Source: Thermoplasmatota archaeon
GTDB lineage: Archaea > Thermoplasmatota > Thermoplasmata > Thermoplasmatales > Thermoplasmataceae
Direction of reading: 5' to 3'
NCBI GenBank assembly: GCA_023489425.1
Contig: JAMDCG010000112.1
Span: forward strand, 1-45,671
DNA: 45,671 nucleotides
The number at the start of each line of letters is the position of its first letter. Within the stretch, counting starts at the first letter, position 1. The position numbers and the translations under genes are program-made. The notes under the pieces were generated by a model that worked only from the letters and a program-made list of their open reading frames with translations, made no database searches and was not told the origin of the DNA. Positions 1-8,629 of the stretch are shown here, piece by piece.

Positions 1-95
1 TGATAAAATTGTAGGGACTTCTTGTGCCTCTTCCTTTCTGAGTATATTATATCAAAGACAACATTTGTGTCAAGGAATTTTCCATCAGTTATCAT
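1..95 (-). CDS. PIN-domain protein, N-terminal fragment (cut by window edge)
   Basis: An open frame starts at the ATG at 95-93 and runs off the left edge without a stop, giving about 31 residues. After MITDGK comes FLDTNVVFDIIYSERKRHKK. This is the first beta strand and acidic residue of a PIN nuclease (hydrophobic-L-D-T-N-V followed by hydrophobics and a basic helix). PIN proteins are Mg-dependent RNases, often VapC-type toxins or RNA-processing enzymes. The gene begins 15 nt after the stop of the preceding same-strand gene (111-827), so the two are probably co-transcribed. Only the first catalytic Asp (residue 9) is inside the window, so activity cannot be judged. The call rests on one short motif. 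Confidence 0.6.
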   Translation of the reverse strand, partial: MITDGKFLDTNVVFDIIYSERKRHKKSLQFY

Positions 96-110
96 GCGAT
101 GGAACCATGC

Positions 111-827
111 TTATTGGTCAGGAGGCGGTAGCATCCTTAAGCTTGATAATATTTCTTTCTGTAGCTTTGTACGTCTCTTTGAGGAGTCTTTAGTCATGAA
201 AATGAGTTCTGAATACCTGCGTAGCATTACTTCTCTCTTTAAGGATTCTTTAAAGTACGCGTAAATTACGACCTGATAAAGAAACGCTAAAAAATAAAGC
301 AATCCTTTATTAGAGTTACTTATCTTTTTATCCCTCTTAGCTTCCAGTGCAATTAAATCAAGAAAATCTGTATACCTATCGTAGTAAGAAAGAAAAAGTA
401 CATCATTTTCGTTCCATTCTTCTTTACCTTTCAAATTTTCTAAGACTTTAGCTCTATTATTTCTTAACAGATATACTGTATGGTCAAAATTATCCATTAG
501 GATAATATTCCGGTCCTTTTCATCTAGTTCTTTCATAAACTCATCGATATACTTGAACCTATCATCAAGTCTTTCCATTCTCCTATAAAATTCCTCTATT
601 ATTTCAGCATTTGGTTCCTGAAAACTTACTTCAGAATTCATCATTTCTAACATAAGATTGGCCATTGCTTCAAAATGTTCTGACGAGGTTTTAATGTAGT
701 CATCAATAAGTTTCTTCACCATATTCCTATTAACAACATGGCGTTTGGCCATATCCCTTTCTATCGATCTAAGAGGTAAAGGAACTACTAAACTTTTATA
801 GAATTCGTTTGCTGGTAGATCTTTCAT
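111..827 (-). CDS. Hypothetical helical protein upstream of the PIN gene
   Basis: I do not recognise this 238-residue protein. It is rich in charged helices, with a hydrophobic stretch near residues 165-180 (KGLLYFLAFLYQVVIYAYF) that could be a buried helix or a single membrane segment, and a basic C-terminus ending in PPPDQ. The frame stays open upstream to 920. I place the start at the ATG at 827 because AGGAG lies 6 nt before it and a TATA-like TATATAAAAA (851-860) sits about 28 nt before it, whereas the upstream extension is a Lys/Tyr-rich translation of promoter DNA. The PIN gene follows 15 nt downstream. The pair could be a nuclease with its partner or antitoxin, but at 238 aa this is far larger than a usual VapB. 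The gene is AT-rich. Confidence 0.6.
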   Translation of the reverse strand: MKDLPANEFYKSLVVPLPLRSIERDMAKRHVVNRNMVKKLIDDYIKTSSEHFEAMANLMLEMMNSEVSFQEPNAEIIEEFYRRMERLDDRFKYIDEFMKELDEKDRNIILMDNFDHTVYLLRNNRAKVLENLKGKEEWNENDVLFLSYYDRYTDFLDLIALEAKRDKKISNSNKGLLYFLAFLYQVVIYAYFKESLKREVMLRRYSELIFMTKDSSKRRTKLQKEILSSLRMLPPPDQ

Positions 828-1091
828 TATTTCTCCTAATAGATGATAAATTTTTATATAATAACTTTTACTTTTGTTTTTAAGTCTTTTTAACTTGACA
901 TATTTTGCTTTCAATTTCATTAGGTAAGTTAAAGAGAAACGGGGATATATTTCAGGTATATTTCGAAAATATAATATCTAAAGCTCAGATTACGAATTTA
1001 ATCCCACCGAAGTACCATTTTAGTAAGTTTCAAAATGGAAACTTTCGAAATGGAGATTGTATGAGATATGAATAAAGTCTCAAACATAAAA

Positions 1092-1166
1092 GGGCGCGTG
1101 GCCAAGCCTGGATATGGCAACAGCCTCCTAAGCTGTAGATCAGGGGTCCGAATCCCCTCGCGCCCG
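1092..1166 (+). tRNA. tRNA-Arg (anticodon CCT)
   Basis: The cloverleaf folds fully. The acceptor stem is GGGCGCG/CGCGCCC, the D stem GCCA/TGGC, and the anticodon stem ACAGC/GCTGT with loop CTCCTAA. The T stem is AGGGG/CCCCT with loop TCCGAAT, and the discriminator is G. The anticodon CCT reads AGG. No intron is present and the 3' CCA is not encoded. A run of five T residues directly after the gene (1168-1172) is a likely terminator, and it lies just before the convergent pcn gene ends. Confidence 0.95.
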
Positions 1167-1175
1167 CTTTTTAGT

Positions 1176-1904
1176 TTACTCTATTCTTGGTGCGAGGAGG
1201 AACTTAGCCGTCTTGATCCCATCTTTACCTGCAAAGTTGAATTCCATCACAAGGGGATAATCATTGTTAAACGCTATTTTCAAGGTATCAGCAAAGCTTA
1301 CTGCCTTTATTATCTTGCTCAGATAGTCAAGTGGATAACTGCTGGAAGCCTTTTCTTGTGCCTTGATTTCTATCAGGTTATCGTTGTCTATTATAAGATC
1401 AACTTCTTCAGAATCACTCTTAGATGTTGCTTCAAATCTCTTATCTTCTATCGTAAACTTAATTGAATCTCTCACATCTGTAGCTGCTCTCAAGCCCCTG
1501 TCAAGATCTGCCTTTCTTATAACAACATAGTTCTTCGGATCAACACTTGGTAGTTTTGGTGAGTTCACAAAGGTATCAAGAGTCGAGATTGTTTTTGTGA
1601 GATTTCCAAGGGAGAATTTCATTTTAGTCCCGGAAATACTCAACAATAGGTCATCGGACTGGGAAGCAAGCCTCAGAACATTTCTGATCTTGTCCAGTTC
1701 AACCGAAACTTCAACCTTCTCCTCCACTTCATATGTTAAAAATGATTCCTTAGGAACAAAAAGGTCAACCATAGCTATTCTAGCGCTATCAATTGCCCTC
1801 ACTTTCAAACCCTCATTATCAAACTCAAGCTTTGCTTCATTGGTTATTGAACTTAGTATATCTGTAACTTCCTTCAGGTTGCTTACACTAGATTTTAATT
1901 TCAT
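1176..1904 (-). CDS. pcn: DNA polymerase sliding clamp PCNA
   Basis: This 242-residue protein has the usual archaeal PCNA length. It forms the trimeric ring that tethers DNA polymerase, FEN1, ligase and other factors to DNA. Visible features are the family motif LKVRAIDSARIAMVDL (about 33-48), the interdomain connector loop around 113-128 that receives PIP-box partners, and the C-terminal strand LLAPRIE. The start ATG (1904) is followed by the family N-terminus, a beta strand that begins with basic residues. It is a single gene converging on tRNA-Arg. Two clamp partners, RPA (5730-7687) and the clamp-loader large subunit (29264-30610), are also in the window but not linked to it in an operon. 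Confidence 0.97.
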   Translation of the reverse strand: MKLKSSVSNLKEVTDILSSITNEAKLEFDNEGLKVRAIDSARIAMVDLFVPKESFLTYEVEEKVEVSVELDKIRNVLRLASQSDDLLLSISGTKMKFSLGNLTKTISTLDTFVNSPKLPSVDPKNYVVIRKADLDRGLRAATDVRDSIKFTIEDKRFEATSKSDSEEVDLIIDNDNLIEIKAQEKASSSYPLDYLSKIIKAVSFADTLKIAFNNDYPLVMEFNFAGKDGIKTAKFLLAPRIE

Positions 1905-2023
1905 TAAGGGTACAACGCATTACATTTAGATAAACCTTTTTCAAATGTGATCAATATTTGTTATCAAACCAGGTCTCACAAATTTCGATAAGATTAATAT
2001 TCCAAATTAAACTAAACTAAATT

Positions 2024-2923
2024 GTGGTGAAGAGGAACATGCACTCAATCAAGGTTCGATATAAATGGGAAGCACAGTTATTCGATGTTCTTTTTGAAAA
2101 CAGAATCGTTATAAGAACAAGAGTTGTCAGTGATGGTGAAAAACAGGATTTTCTCTTCTTTATTCCATCTGAAGTTGCAAAGAACAGGAACATTGCAATA
2201 TTCCTGAAAATGAAGGCGGAGAGGGATAATTACGGTAACTATGTGATGAACCTTGGTGAATCAAGGGAGGAGTTAGAACATATAAAAAAATTGCTCAATA
2301 TAAGTGGATTCATAGTAGATTACATGGAGCTTTCCGGCGAGGGGTTTTCAATCACTGGAAGAGTAATGGACGAAAAACTTGGGGACCTGAATGATATAGT
2401 ACTTGATGGCGTCAGGAATCTGGATGATATTTTTGTTGACTGGATCAGGCCAATATCCAATGGAATAATTGATGAAGGCCTTAACACATATGCAGAGCCT
2501 CTAATGGGTATCACGTTTCTGGATCTGGCAATGCCAGGGTCAAATGACAATTCAACATTTCTCGAAGGGGATACGCCCAGATTGAACAAGGTAACAATGA
2601 TCGGAACATTAGACGAAAACTACGACAGAACAGTTGTGAACATTGAAGAGGTGATAGGAAGTTCAAAGTATGTAACACTGAAAGGGACATATTCTGATTT
2701 TCTCAAGATACTCGCTTCAGAAAATATTCTTACAGAGAGCAGGATTCTGAAAGCAAGAATGGGAAAGCTTTATCTTCAGATAGCTGTTCCACAATTCCAG
2801 TTGATGCAGATTGTTGGGCTGTCAACCAAAGCAGAGTTTTGGAACCTTGTAATAGAAGAAATTTTCAGGTATAATGGCAATTCAAACAAAGAAGAACTGC
2901 TGGAACTAAACTTTGAAAAATAA
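2024..2923 (+). CDS. Hypothetical protein, 299 aa
   Basis: I do not recognise a family. The protein is soluble, acidic and mixed alpha/beta. It has no signal peptide, no cysteine cluster and no obvious nucleotide-binding motif. The C-terminal third (about 215-290) is helical, with a segment (SDFLKILASENILTESRILK) that could be helix-turn-helix-like. The start is uncertain: GTG at 2024 fits a leaderless transcript from a TATA-like ATTAATATT near 1993-2003, while an in-frame ATG at 2039 is preceded by GAGG at short spacing. It lies between divergent pcn and the gcvP operon and ends about 65 nt before the latter, which has its own TATA box. A regulator is conceivable, but nothing in the sequence proves it. 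Confidence 0.7.
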   Translation: MVKRNMHSIKVRYKWEAQLFDVLFENRIVIRTRVVSDGEKQDFLFFIPSEVAKNRNIAIFLKMKAERDNYGNYVMNLGESREELEHIKKLLNISGFIVDYMELSGEGFSITGRVMDEKLGDLNDIVLDGVRNLDDIFVDWIRPISNGIIDEGLNTYAEPLMGITFLDLAMPGSNDNSTFLEGDTPRLNKVTMIGTLDENYDRTVVNIEEVIGSSKYVTLKGTYSDFLKILASENILTESRILKARMGKLYLQIAVPQFQLMQIVGLSTKAEFWNLVIEEIFRYNGNSNKEELLELNFEK

Positions 2924-2987
2924 AATCCTACCAGAATTTCTGGCTATATTTTAATAATGGTTGAGGATTACTTCACTGGTTGATTCC

Positions 2988-4313
2988 ATGGACACAGATA
3001 ACGAGTTACTGGCTTATTTGGGAATGAATGATTTTGAGGATCTTTTTAATGATATACCTAAAGACGTCAGAAGTGATATAAAATCCATTGGCAGTGGCAG
3101 GTCAGAGATGGATGTGATGTTTGAATCAGAAAATATAGGTTCTAAGAACGCTCTGGATATGAAAATATTCCTAGGACTAGGGGCTTATGAGCGATTCATT
3201 CCGTCGTCAATTCCAAATATCATCATGAGAAATGAGTTTATAACATCCTACACTCCATATCAGGCGGAAATATCACAGGGCATGCTTCACTCACTTTTTG
3301 AGTATCAGAGTATAATATCTGATCTCTCGAAGATGGATGTAACGAACTCATCCATGTATGATGGACCTACGGGAATCGGTGAGGCTGTTAGAATGGCCCA
3401 TAGAATAAACGGTAAAAACACAGTACTTATACCTGAAAATATAAGGATGTCACACTGGCAGGTAATAAGAACTTACATAACTGGACTTGAAATATCACTC
3501 AAACCATATCCAGTAAATGAAGATGGAACGATTGATCTTGAAAAATTAAACCAATCAATTGACGAGAATACTTCGTCAATCATAACCTATAATCCTTCTA
3601 ACTATGGAACAATAGATCCTGGTGTAGCTCAAATTAAAGACATAAAGAAAGGTGCAATCCACATAGCATATTATGATCCGGTTTCACTGGCAATTGTGAA
3701 GTCCCCTGGAGATTATGACGCTGACATAGCTGTTGGAGAAGGACAGCAGCTCGGCATTCCACTCAGCTATGGAGGACCCTATCTTGGAATTTTCTCATTC
3801 AAGGAAAAATACGTTAGAAAATCACCAGGAAGGCTCATAGGAGAAACGGTTGATACAAATGGAAAGAGGGCATTTGTGATGACACTTCAGACCAGGGAAC
3901 AGCACATAAGAAGAGATAAGGCCATGAGCAATATATGCACCAACCAGGCACTGCTTGCCATAGCTTCTTCCGCATATCTTTCAATCCTTGGGACGAAAGG
4001 ACTGAGGTGGGTTGCTTCCAGATCCATGGAAAATGTAAGTAAAACCCTCAAAAAAATGGAAAATATCAGTTATATCAGAGTTCATAAATGGAAGAATCCA
4101 TTTTTCACAGATTTTATCGTGGGTGCAGGTAATAAGTCCGATAAGCTTATGTGCGATCTTGAAAAGGCAGGATTTCTTGGAGGCTTGAAGGCAAAGCAGT
4201 TCTTATTTACTATGCCTGAGAACCTGAAGGATGATGTGTTCTTCGCGGCAACAGAAATGAGAAGTGATACTGAAATTGATCAATTAATAAGGGCGATGGA
4301 GGTGTTACAATGA
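2988..4313 (+). CDS. gcvPA: Glycine dehydrogenase (decarboxylating), subunit 1
   Basis: This is the N-terminal half of the P-protein of the glycine cleavage system, split into two subunits as in most archaea. With its partner it decarboxylates glycine with PLP and passes the aminomethyl group to lipoyl-GcvH. Family features include the region around residues 80-110 (TSYTPYQAEISQGMLHSLFE), YDGPTGIGEA, and GEGQQLGIPLSYGGPYLGIF. The frame is open from a TTG at 2961. I prefer the ATG at 2988, because a TATA-like CTATATTTTAA (2944-2954) would put transcription start near 2975 and the resulting 441 residues match the family. The stop overlaps the gcvPB start by four bases (ATGA), which indicates translational coupling. 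gcvT, gcvH and lpd are not in the window. Confidence 0.95.
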   Translation: MDTDNELLAYLGMNDFEDLFNDIPKDVRSDIKSIGSGRSEMDVMFESENIGSKNALDMKIFLGLGAYERFIPSSIPNIIMRNEFITSYTPYQAEISQGMLHSLFEYQSIISDLSKMDVTNSSMYDGPTGIGEAVRMAHRINGKNTVLIPENIRMSHWQVIRTYITGLEISLKPYPVNEDGTIDLEKLNQSIDENTSSIITYNPSNYGTIDPGVAQIKDIKKGAIHIAYYDPVSLAIVKSPGDYDADIAVGEGQQLGIPLSYGGPYLGIFSFKEKYVRKSPGRLIGETVDTNGKRAFVMTLQTREQHIRRDKAMSNICTNQALLAIASSAYLSILGTKGLRWVASRSMENVSKTLKKMENISYIRVHKWKNPFFTDFIVGAGNKSDKLMCDLEKAGFLGGLKAKQFLFTMPENLKDDVFFAATEMRSDTEIDQLIRAMEVLQ

Positions 4314-5728
4314 CGTATCATCAGGCTGAATACGATGAAAAATATATCAAGGAAATTAACTCTGGAAATAGCTTTTCCTGTGAAAGGGTTGAATTGCCTG
4401 AATTAGATGATTCAATCAGGCAGGTTGACCTGAAACTTCCTGAAATAGCTGAAAATGATGTGGTAAGGCATTATGTGAGACTATCACAGATGAATTATGC
4501 TGTAGATACAGGATTCTACCCACTTGGTTCATGCACAATGAAATTCAACCCAAAGTTCGCAGACAGAATTGCAAATGACTCAAGATTTGCAAGGGTACAT
4601 CCTCTCGTAGACTACGAATATGCACAGGGAAATCTACAGGTGATGTATGAGCTAAGGGAATATCTAAAGATCATGTCAGGCATGGATGCGGTGAGCCTGC
4701 AACCCTTAGCTGGTGCTCATGGCGAGTTCACATCCATGTTAATTGTGAGAAAATACATGGAAGATATTGGGGAGACAGGTAGAACAGAAATAATTATACC
4801 TGATTCTGCACATGGCACGAATCCAGCTTCTGCTGCCATGGCGGGGTTTTCCGTGGTGGAGATACCATCTCTTGAGACTGGCGTTATCAATATGGATGCA
4901 CTGGAAGCTGCACTGAGTGAAAAAACAGCAGCATTCATGATAACAAATCCAAATACACTTGGAATCTTCGAAACAGACATCAAGGAAATAGCAGATATGG
5001 TACACAGGAACGGTTCATTGCTATATTATGATGGTGCCAACCTGAATGCCATACTTGGATTGACATCGCCTGGGGCAATGGGTTTTGACATGGTACATTT
5101 CAATCTTCACAAGACATTTGCAACTCCCCATGGAGGAGGTGGACCTGGAGCTGGGCCCGTTGCTGTGAAGTCTTTCCTGGAAAAATATCTACCATTTCCA
5201 AGGATCGAAAAGGAAGGCAACCTTTATGTTCTTAAATCTGAGGAAAAGGATAGCATAGGTAGAGTAGCTGGTTTTCAGGGATCCTTCACAAATCTTCTGA
5301 GAGCATGGGCATACATAAAATACAAGGGATCAGATGGTCTTCTGTTAAACACTCACAGGGCAGTGCTAAATGCAAACTATATGGCAAAGAGACTGGAACC
5401 CATACTCAACTACCATCATGAGGGATTGAAGAAACATGAAGTTATAATGTCAACCAAGATGGTGAACAAGAGGGCACTGGACATTGCAAAATATATAATC
5501 AACAGGGGTGTTCATGCTCCAACCATATATTTCCCTCTCATAGTTCCTGAAGCCCTGATGATTGAGCCAACAGAAGATGCAAGCAAGGATGACATGGACG
5601 AGTTCTGCAACATAATTCAGGAAGCAGTATTGACACCTGATGAGGAACTTCATAAAATGCCGGTTAACCTGTCAATTGGAAGGGCGGATGAAGTCAAGGC
5701 GGCTAAGGATCTAAAATTGAAATGGTAG
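4310..5728 (+). CDS. gcvPB: Glycine dehydrogenase (decarboxylating), subunit 2
   Basis: This is the C-terminal, PLP-carrying half of the glycine cleavage P-protein (472 aa). The Schiff-base lysine is K268 in HFNLHKTFATPHGGGGPGAG, preceded by YYDGANLNAILG. The substrate-side motif FYPLGSCTMKFNPK is at about 69-82, and the PDSAHGTNPASAAMAG motif is present. The gene overlaps gcvPA by four bases and forms a two-gene operon with it. It ends one base before the stop of the convergent RPA-associated gene, so transcripts from the two strands must overlap or terminate inside coding sequence. Confidence 0.97.
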   Translation: MTYHQAEYDEKYIKEINSGNSFSCERVELPELDDSIRQVDLKLPEIAENDVVRHYVRLSQMNYAVDTGFYPLGSCTMKFNPKFADRIANDSRFARVHPLVDYEYAQGNLQVMYELREYLKIMSGMDAVSLQPLAGAHGEFTSMLIVRKYMEDIGETGRTEIIIPDSAHGTNPASAAMAGFSVVEIPSLETGVINMDALEAALSEKTAAFMITNPNTLGIFETDIKEIADMVHRNGSLLYYDGANLNAILGLTSPGAMGFDMVHFNLHKTFATPHGGGGPGAGPVAVKSFLEKYLPFPRIEKEGNLYVLKSEEKDSIGRVAGFQGSFTNLLRAWAYIKYKGSDGLLLNTHRAVLNANYMAKRLEPILNYHHEGLKKHEVIMSTKMVNKRALDIAKYIINRGVHAPTIYFPLIVPEALMIEPTEDASKDDMDEFCNIIQEAVLTPDEELHKMPVNLSIGRADEVKAAKDLKLKW

Positions 5729-5729
5729 A

Positions 5730-6548
5730 TCAGATAGCCCGGAATTTCCTTTTTCCTGCCTCATAAATCTCTCCATCTGTACCCAAAAGATTCAGGGTCT
5801 CATCCAGTTGTCTGGCTTCAACACCGTCTTTCGCCAGTCTCTGCAGAATTTCATCATAGCTGATTCCACCAAATGGATTATTTTCCTTTATTATCTGGAG
5901 CACGCTATCCTTCAATTTAACAGCCGCATCAGAAAACTGGTATGAGGACATACCTGCAATTATTTCTTCCAGTGGTCCCGTATTGTAATTTTCGTATAGT
6001 GAACATGCTTTCAGGGAACCCTTTGCCTCATCTTCAGTGAATCCAAGCTCCAGTAGGTGGTCCTGATCCATTTCAGGGGATTTCCTGATCTCCTTTATTG
6101 CAGAAAGCCTGCTATTTAGTGACTTTGCTGTCCTCATCTTCCAGTACTCAGCATCAACTTCATTTACAGTTCTCACGTATTCCGGATTTATGTTAATATA
6201 CATCTTGCCCTCATTGGACCTGAAATAGGATGTTCTGCCCATTAGAACTACAAGATCGTTCTCGTTCACGGCATCTACCTGTATCTTTGTATTCTGATTG
6301 AAATCCTTGGAGAAAAATGTAATATAGAACGCACCTGTGTGATCAGCTACAGTGAATTTTGTCATATCATTATCCTGAGTCTTCTGTGTTATCTTTCCGC
6401 AAATGAGTATTCTCCTACCATAAGATCCACCTGGTGTGATGAAATATTCCCTTCGGGTATCGTCTTCACCCTCCACGAAAGTGATCGAGGTATCTCGCAT
6501 TTCCTTCGCAAATATCCATCTTGCCGGTTCCCTCCTTCTCTCCATCAA
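5730..6548 (-). CDS. RPA-associated protein (COG3390-type OB-fold protein)
   Basis: This 272-residue protein is the downstream partner of archaeal RPA. It begins with REPARWIFAKEMRDTSITF, a recognisable N-terminus of the family. An OB-fold follows at about 45-130 (ILICGKITQKTQDNDMTKFTVADHTGAFYITFF), and the C-terminus is helical and wHTH-like (about 200-272). In haloarchaea such proteins are co-transcribed with RPA and bind it. Its start overlaps the rpa stop by four bases (6545-6548), indicating coupling. It lacks the zinc-binding cysteines of the larger subunit. The role as an ssDNA-binding accessory subunit is family knowledge. Confidence 0.85.
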   Translation of the reverse strand: MMERRREPARWIFAKEMRDTSITFVEGEDDTRREYFITPGGSYGRRILICGKITQKTQDNDMTKFTVADHTGAFYITFFSKDFNQNTKIQVDAVNENDLVVLMGRTSYFRSNEGKMYININPEYVRTVNEVDAEYWKMRTAKSLNSRLSAIKEIRKSPEMDQDHLLELGFTEDEAKGSLKACSLYENYNTGPLEEIIAGMSSYQFSDAAVKLKDSVLQIIKENNPFGGISYDEILQRLAKDGVEARQLDETLNLLGTDGEIYEAGKRKFRAI

Positions 6549-7687
6549 TTTAACACCCCTTTTATCTCATTTTTGAGGTAAGAAATATCCTTATCAGCTA
6601 TGTAACTCACTTCCGTTGATCTCAGGGACAGTCCCATATTATTTATACGCAGGTTCCCCTTTATCTTCAGTGCATTATGCACCAGGGCAGACTCAATTTT
6701 TTCCTTTACCTCTTTCTTCAGTGGAGGTCTCTGAGGGTTATCCAGGTATTCTCTTGTAATTTTTACTATGTTCTTCAGGGCTTCATATCCTGCATTAACC
6801 TGCAGGTAATCTGTCCCATCATCTATGGTAAAATAGGCAAACAGATCATAGACGAGTTTTGCATCCGGATGATCCGCACACCTAACATCATCAACCCTCT
6901 GGTTACATTCGCTGCATCTGACCACAAGCCCACTTTTTTCTCCCATATTTATCACAAATCCGGATACTGTAATTCCTCCCACTGCACCCTTTAGTGAAGA
7001 TATATCCTGGATTATCTCATTGTCCCTGAGTTCAACATTCAGATATTCTACCTTAGCTTTATCAGACATGTTCAACCTGTAATAACCATTGAATTCATCC
7101 AATCTTACGCCCTCAATCCTTGCATATTTTCCCTGTTCCAGTTTCTTACCGAAGGATGATATTGGCACAGTTCCGGTCTGATCCTTAAGTATGTATTGGA
7201 ACACTTCCCTTTTTTCTCCTTCTTTTTCATATTCCCTCTTATTTTCAGAAGTTAGAAGCCCCTCAACGGTTATGAATTTGTCTTTCAAATCTAAATCCTT
7301 AATCTCATAATATTTGTAAGTTCTCTTTACTTCTAGTACCTCAGTAAGTAATTTGAATTCCGTTCTGGCATCAAAATAGAGCCTCAGTTTATCCTTATAA
7401 CTTTTTGTGTAACATCTTGATATCAGATATACATCATTATCTCTTACTGTGCCTGGAATAGACCATGCAGTGAAGGGCATAACGCCGGTTTCATCTCCAA
7501 CAAGACCATAATGGTATGTCAGAGGTCCCTTATCGTTCTGTATCTCTCTCTTAGACATTGAAAGGATTTTCGCCTTTATCTCTATGTCCATTACCTCTCC
7601 TTTTATTTCAGCTATTTTCAATTTTTTTGAGGATTCCATTCCATATAATAATTCTATAGCAGTTATAGTTTTATCGATCTTATGCAA
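6545..7687 (-). CDS. rpa: Replication protein A, large subunit (multi-OB ssDNA-binding protein)
   Basis: This 380-residue COG1599-type RPA coats single-stranded DNA in replication and repair. Three OB-folds are visible: about 25-110 (with GLVGDETGVMPFTAW), 128-205 (FQYILKDQTGTVPISSF) and 225-330. The last contains the zinc-binding set CSECNQRVDDVRCADH (about 258-273). The frame opens with TTG at 7687. The next candidate is an ATG at 7639, which would still keep the first OB-fold, so the exact start is uncertain. A TATA-like element lies at 7701-7712, inside an inverted repeat. The gene leads a two-gene operon with the RPA-associated gene. Confidence 0.92.
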   Translation of the reverse strand: MHKIDKTITAIELLYGMESSKKLKIAEIKGEVMDIEIKAKILSMSKREIQNDKGPLTYHYGLVGDETGVMPFTAWSIPGTVRDNDVYLISRCYTKSYKDKLRLYFDARTEFKLLTEVLEVKRTYKYYEIKDLDLKDKFITVEGLLTSENKREYEKEGEKREVFQYILKDQTGTVPISSFGKKLEQGKYARIEGVRLDEFNGYYRLNMSDKAKVEYLNVELRDNEIIQDISSLKGAVGGITVSGFVINMGEKSGLVVRCSECNQRVDDVRCADHPDAKLVYDLFAYFTIDDGTDYLQVNAGYEALKNIVKITREYLDNPQRPPLKKEVKEKIESALVHNALKIKGNLRINNMGLSLRSTEVSYIADKDISYLKNEIKGVLN

Positions 7688-7690
7688 ATT

Positions 7691-7725
7691 CAGGTTACAT
7701 GATATATTATAATTGTTGTTACCTG
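7691..7725 (-). promoter_or_regulatory. rpa promoter enclosed by an inverted repeat
   Basis: Arms CAGGTTAC (7691-7698) and GTTACCTG (7718-7725) pair at 7 of 8 positions. They flank a 19-nt AT-rich segment that on the minus strand reads TTATAATATATC, the best TATA box for rpa. A regulator bound to the arms would bracket the TBP/TFB site. It is close to the start codon, so the true transcription start could lie slightly inside the assigned 5' end. The arrangement is seen in the sequence; the operator function is inferred. Confidence 0.4.
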
Positions 7726-7862
7726 AGGTTTCTCCTCTAAATCATGTGCCATTCTTATTGCGCATCTATGAATAATTGCATATTTTGAGTACAGTTTTTA
7801 TTGGAAATATTTAAAAATAAATTAAATACCATTGTCATATTACTTACAGGAAGTGATTTACA

Positions 7863-8627
7863 TTGATAGGAATAATCGGAGGCAGTGGCCTCTACAATCT
7901 TATAACAATTGAAGAAAGCAAAATGATTGACACTCCATTTGGAATACCATCTTCGGAAATAGAAATAGGAGATTTCAATGGGAAGAAAGTTGCTTTCCTA
8001 CCAAGACATGGAAAGAAACACAATATACCACCTCATATGGTGAATTACAGGGCCAATATATGGGCCCTTCACAGTATCGGTTGTGATGAAATACTCGGGA
8101 TAAATGCAGTAGGTTCCCTCAAGGAGGAACTAAAGCCAGGTGACGTTGTCATTCCGGATCAATACATAGATTTTACAAAAAATAGAAAGTTGACTTTCTA
8201 TGATGGCCCTGAGGTTATTCATATATCGTCGGCAGATCCATTTTGCCCGAGAATCAATAAAGAATTGAGTTCAGTATCCCATAAACATGGAGATACTCAC
8301 GATTCTGGAACATATGTGGTAATAGAGGGTCCAAGATTCTCTACCAGAGCTGAATCAAAAATGTTCAGACAATTTGGAGACATAATAGGAATGACTCTTG
8401 TTCCTGAGATTAATCTTGCCGATGAACTCGGCATGTGTTATTCTCTAATTGCTAATGTTACAGATTATGATGTATGGTCTGATAAACCTGTAGAAGCATC
8501 AGAAGTTATTAAGATCCTTAAAGAAAATGAGGAAAAAACACAGAAAATTATTGCAGATTTTCTGAAAATACATTCGGAAGAAAGAACATGTGAATGCAAG
8601 AATAGACTTGAAAACGCGAGGTTATAA
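7863..8627 (+). CDS. mtnP: S-methyl-5'-thioadenosine phosphorylase
   Basis: This 254-residue enzyme of the PNP/MTAP family cleaves methylthioadenosine with phosphate to adenine and methylthioribose-1-phosphate, salvaging the by-product of polyamine synthesis. The N-terminus [10 protein letters not shown] fixes the TTG start at 7863, preceded by [21 protein letters not shown] (phosphate site), [11 protein letters not shown], and MTLVPE before the substrate region are all present. VTDYDVW has two aspartates, as expected for 6-aminopurine (MTA) rather than 6-oxopurine specificity. A C-terminal CEC (CXC) resembles the disulfide-isomerase-like motif described in Sulfolobus MTAPII. The next gene begins 2 nt downstream, so they form an operon. 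Confidence 0.93.
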   Translation: MIGIIGGSGLYNLITIEESKMIDTPFGIPSSEIEIGDFNGKKVAFLPRHGKKHNIPPHMVNYRANIWALHSIGCDEILGINAVGSLKEELKPGDVVIPDQYIDFTKNRKLTFYDGPEVIHISSADPFCPRINKELSSVSHKHGDTHDSGTYVVIEGPRFSTRAESKMFRQFGDIIGMTLVPEINLADELGMCYSLIANVTDYDVWSDKPVEASEVIKILKENEEKTQKIIADFLKIHSEERTCECKNRLENARL

Positions 8628-8629
8628 AT

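Noticed and set aside
22..264. Open frame on the plus strand at the left edge
   Set aside because: It is antisense to the PIN fragment and the 238-residue gene, both with better motif or promoter support; its translation has no recognisable features.
1025..1044. 7-bp inverted repeat AAGTTTC/GAAACTT upstream of tRNA-Arg
   Set aside because: It is short, in AT-rich sequence, about 48 bp from the tRNA, and without a clear partner gene; it may be chance.
1068..1466. Open frame covering tRNA-Arg and the end of pcn
   Set aside because: It translates through a functional tRNA and antisense to PCNA, so it is a chance frame.
2924..2987. Possible glycine riboswitch before gcvPA
   Set aside because: Only 64 nt separate the genes and a TATA box occupies much of it; there is no room for an aptamer.
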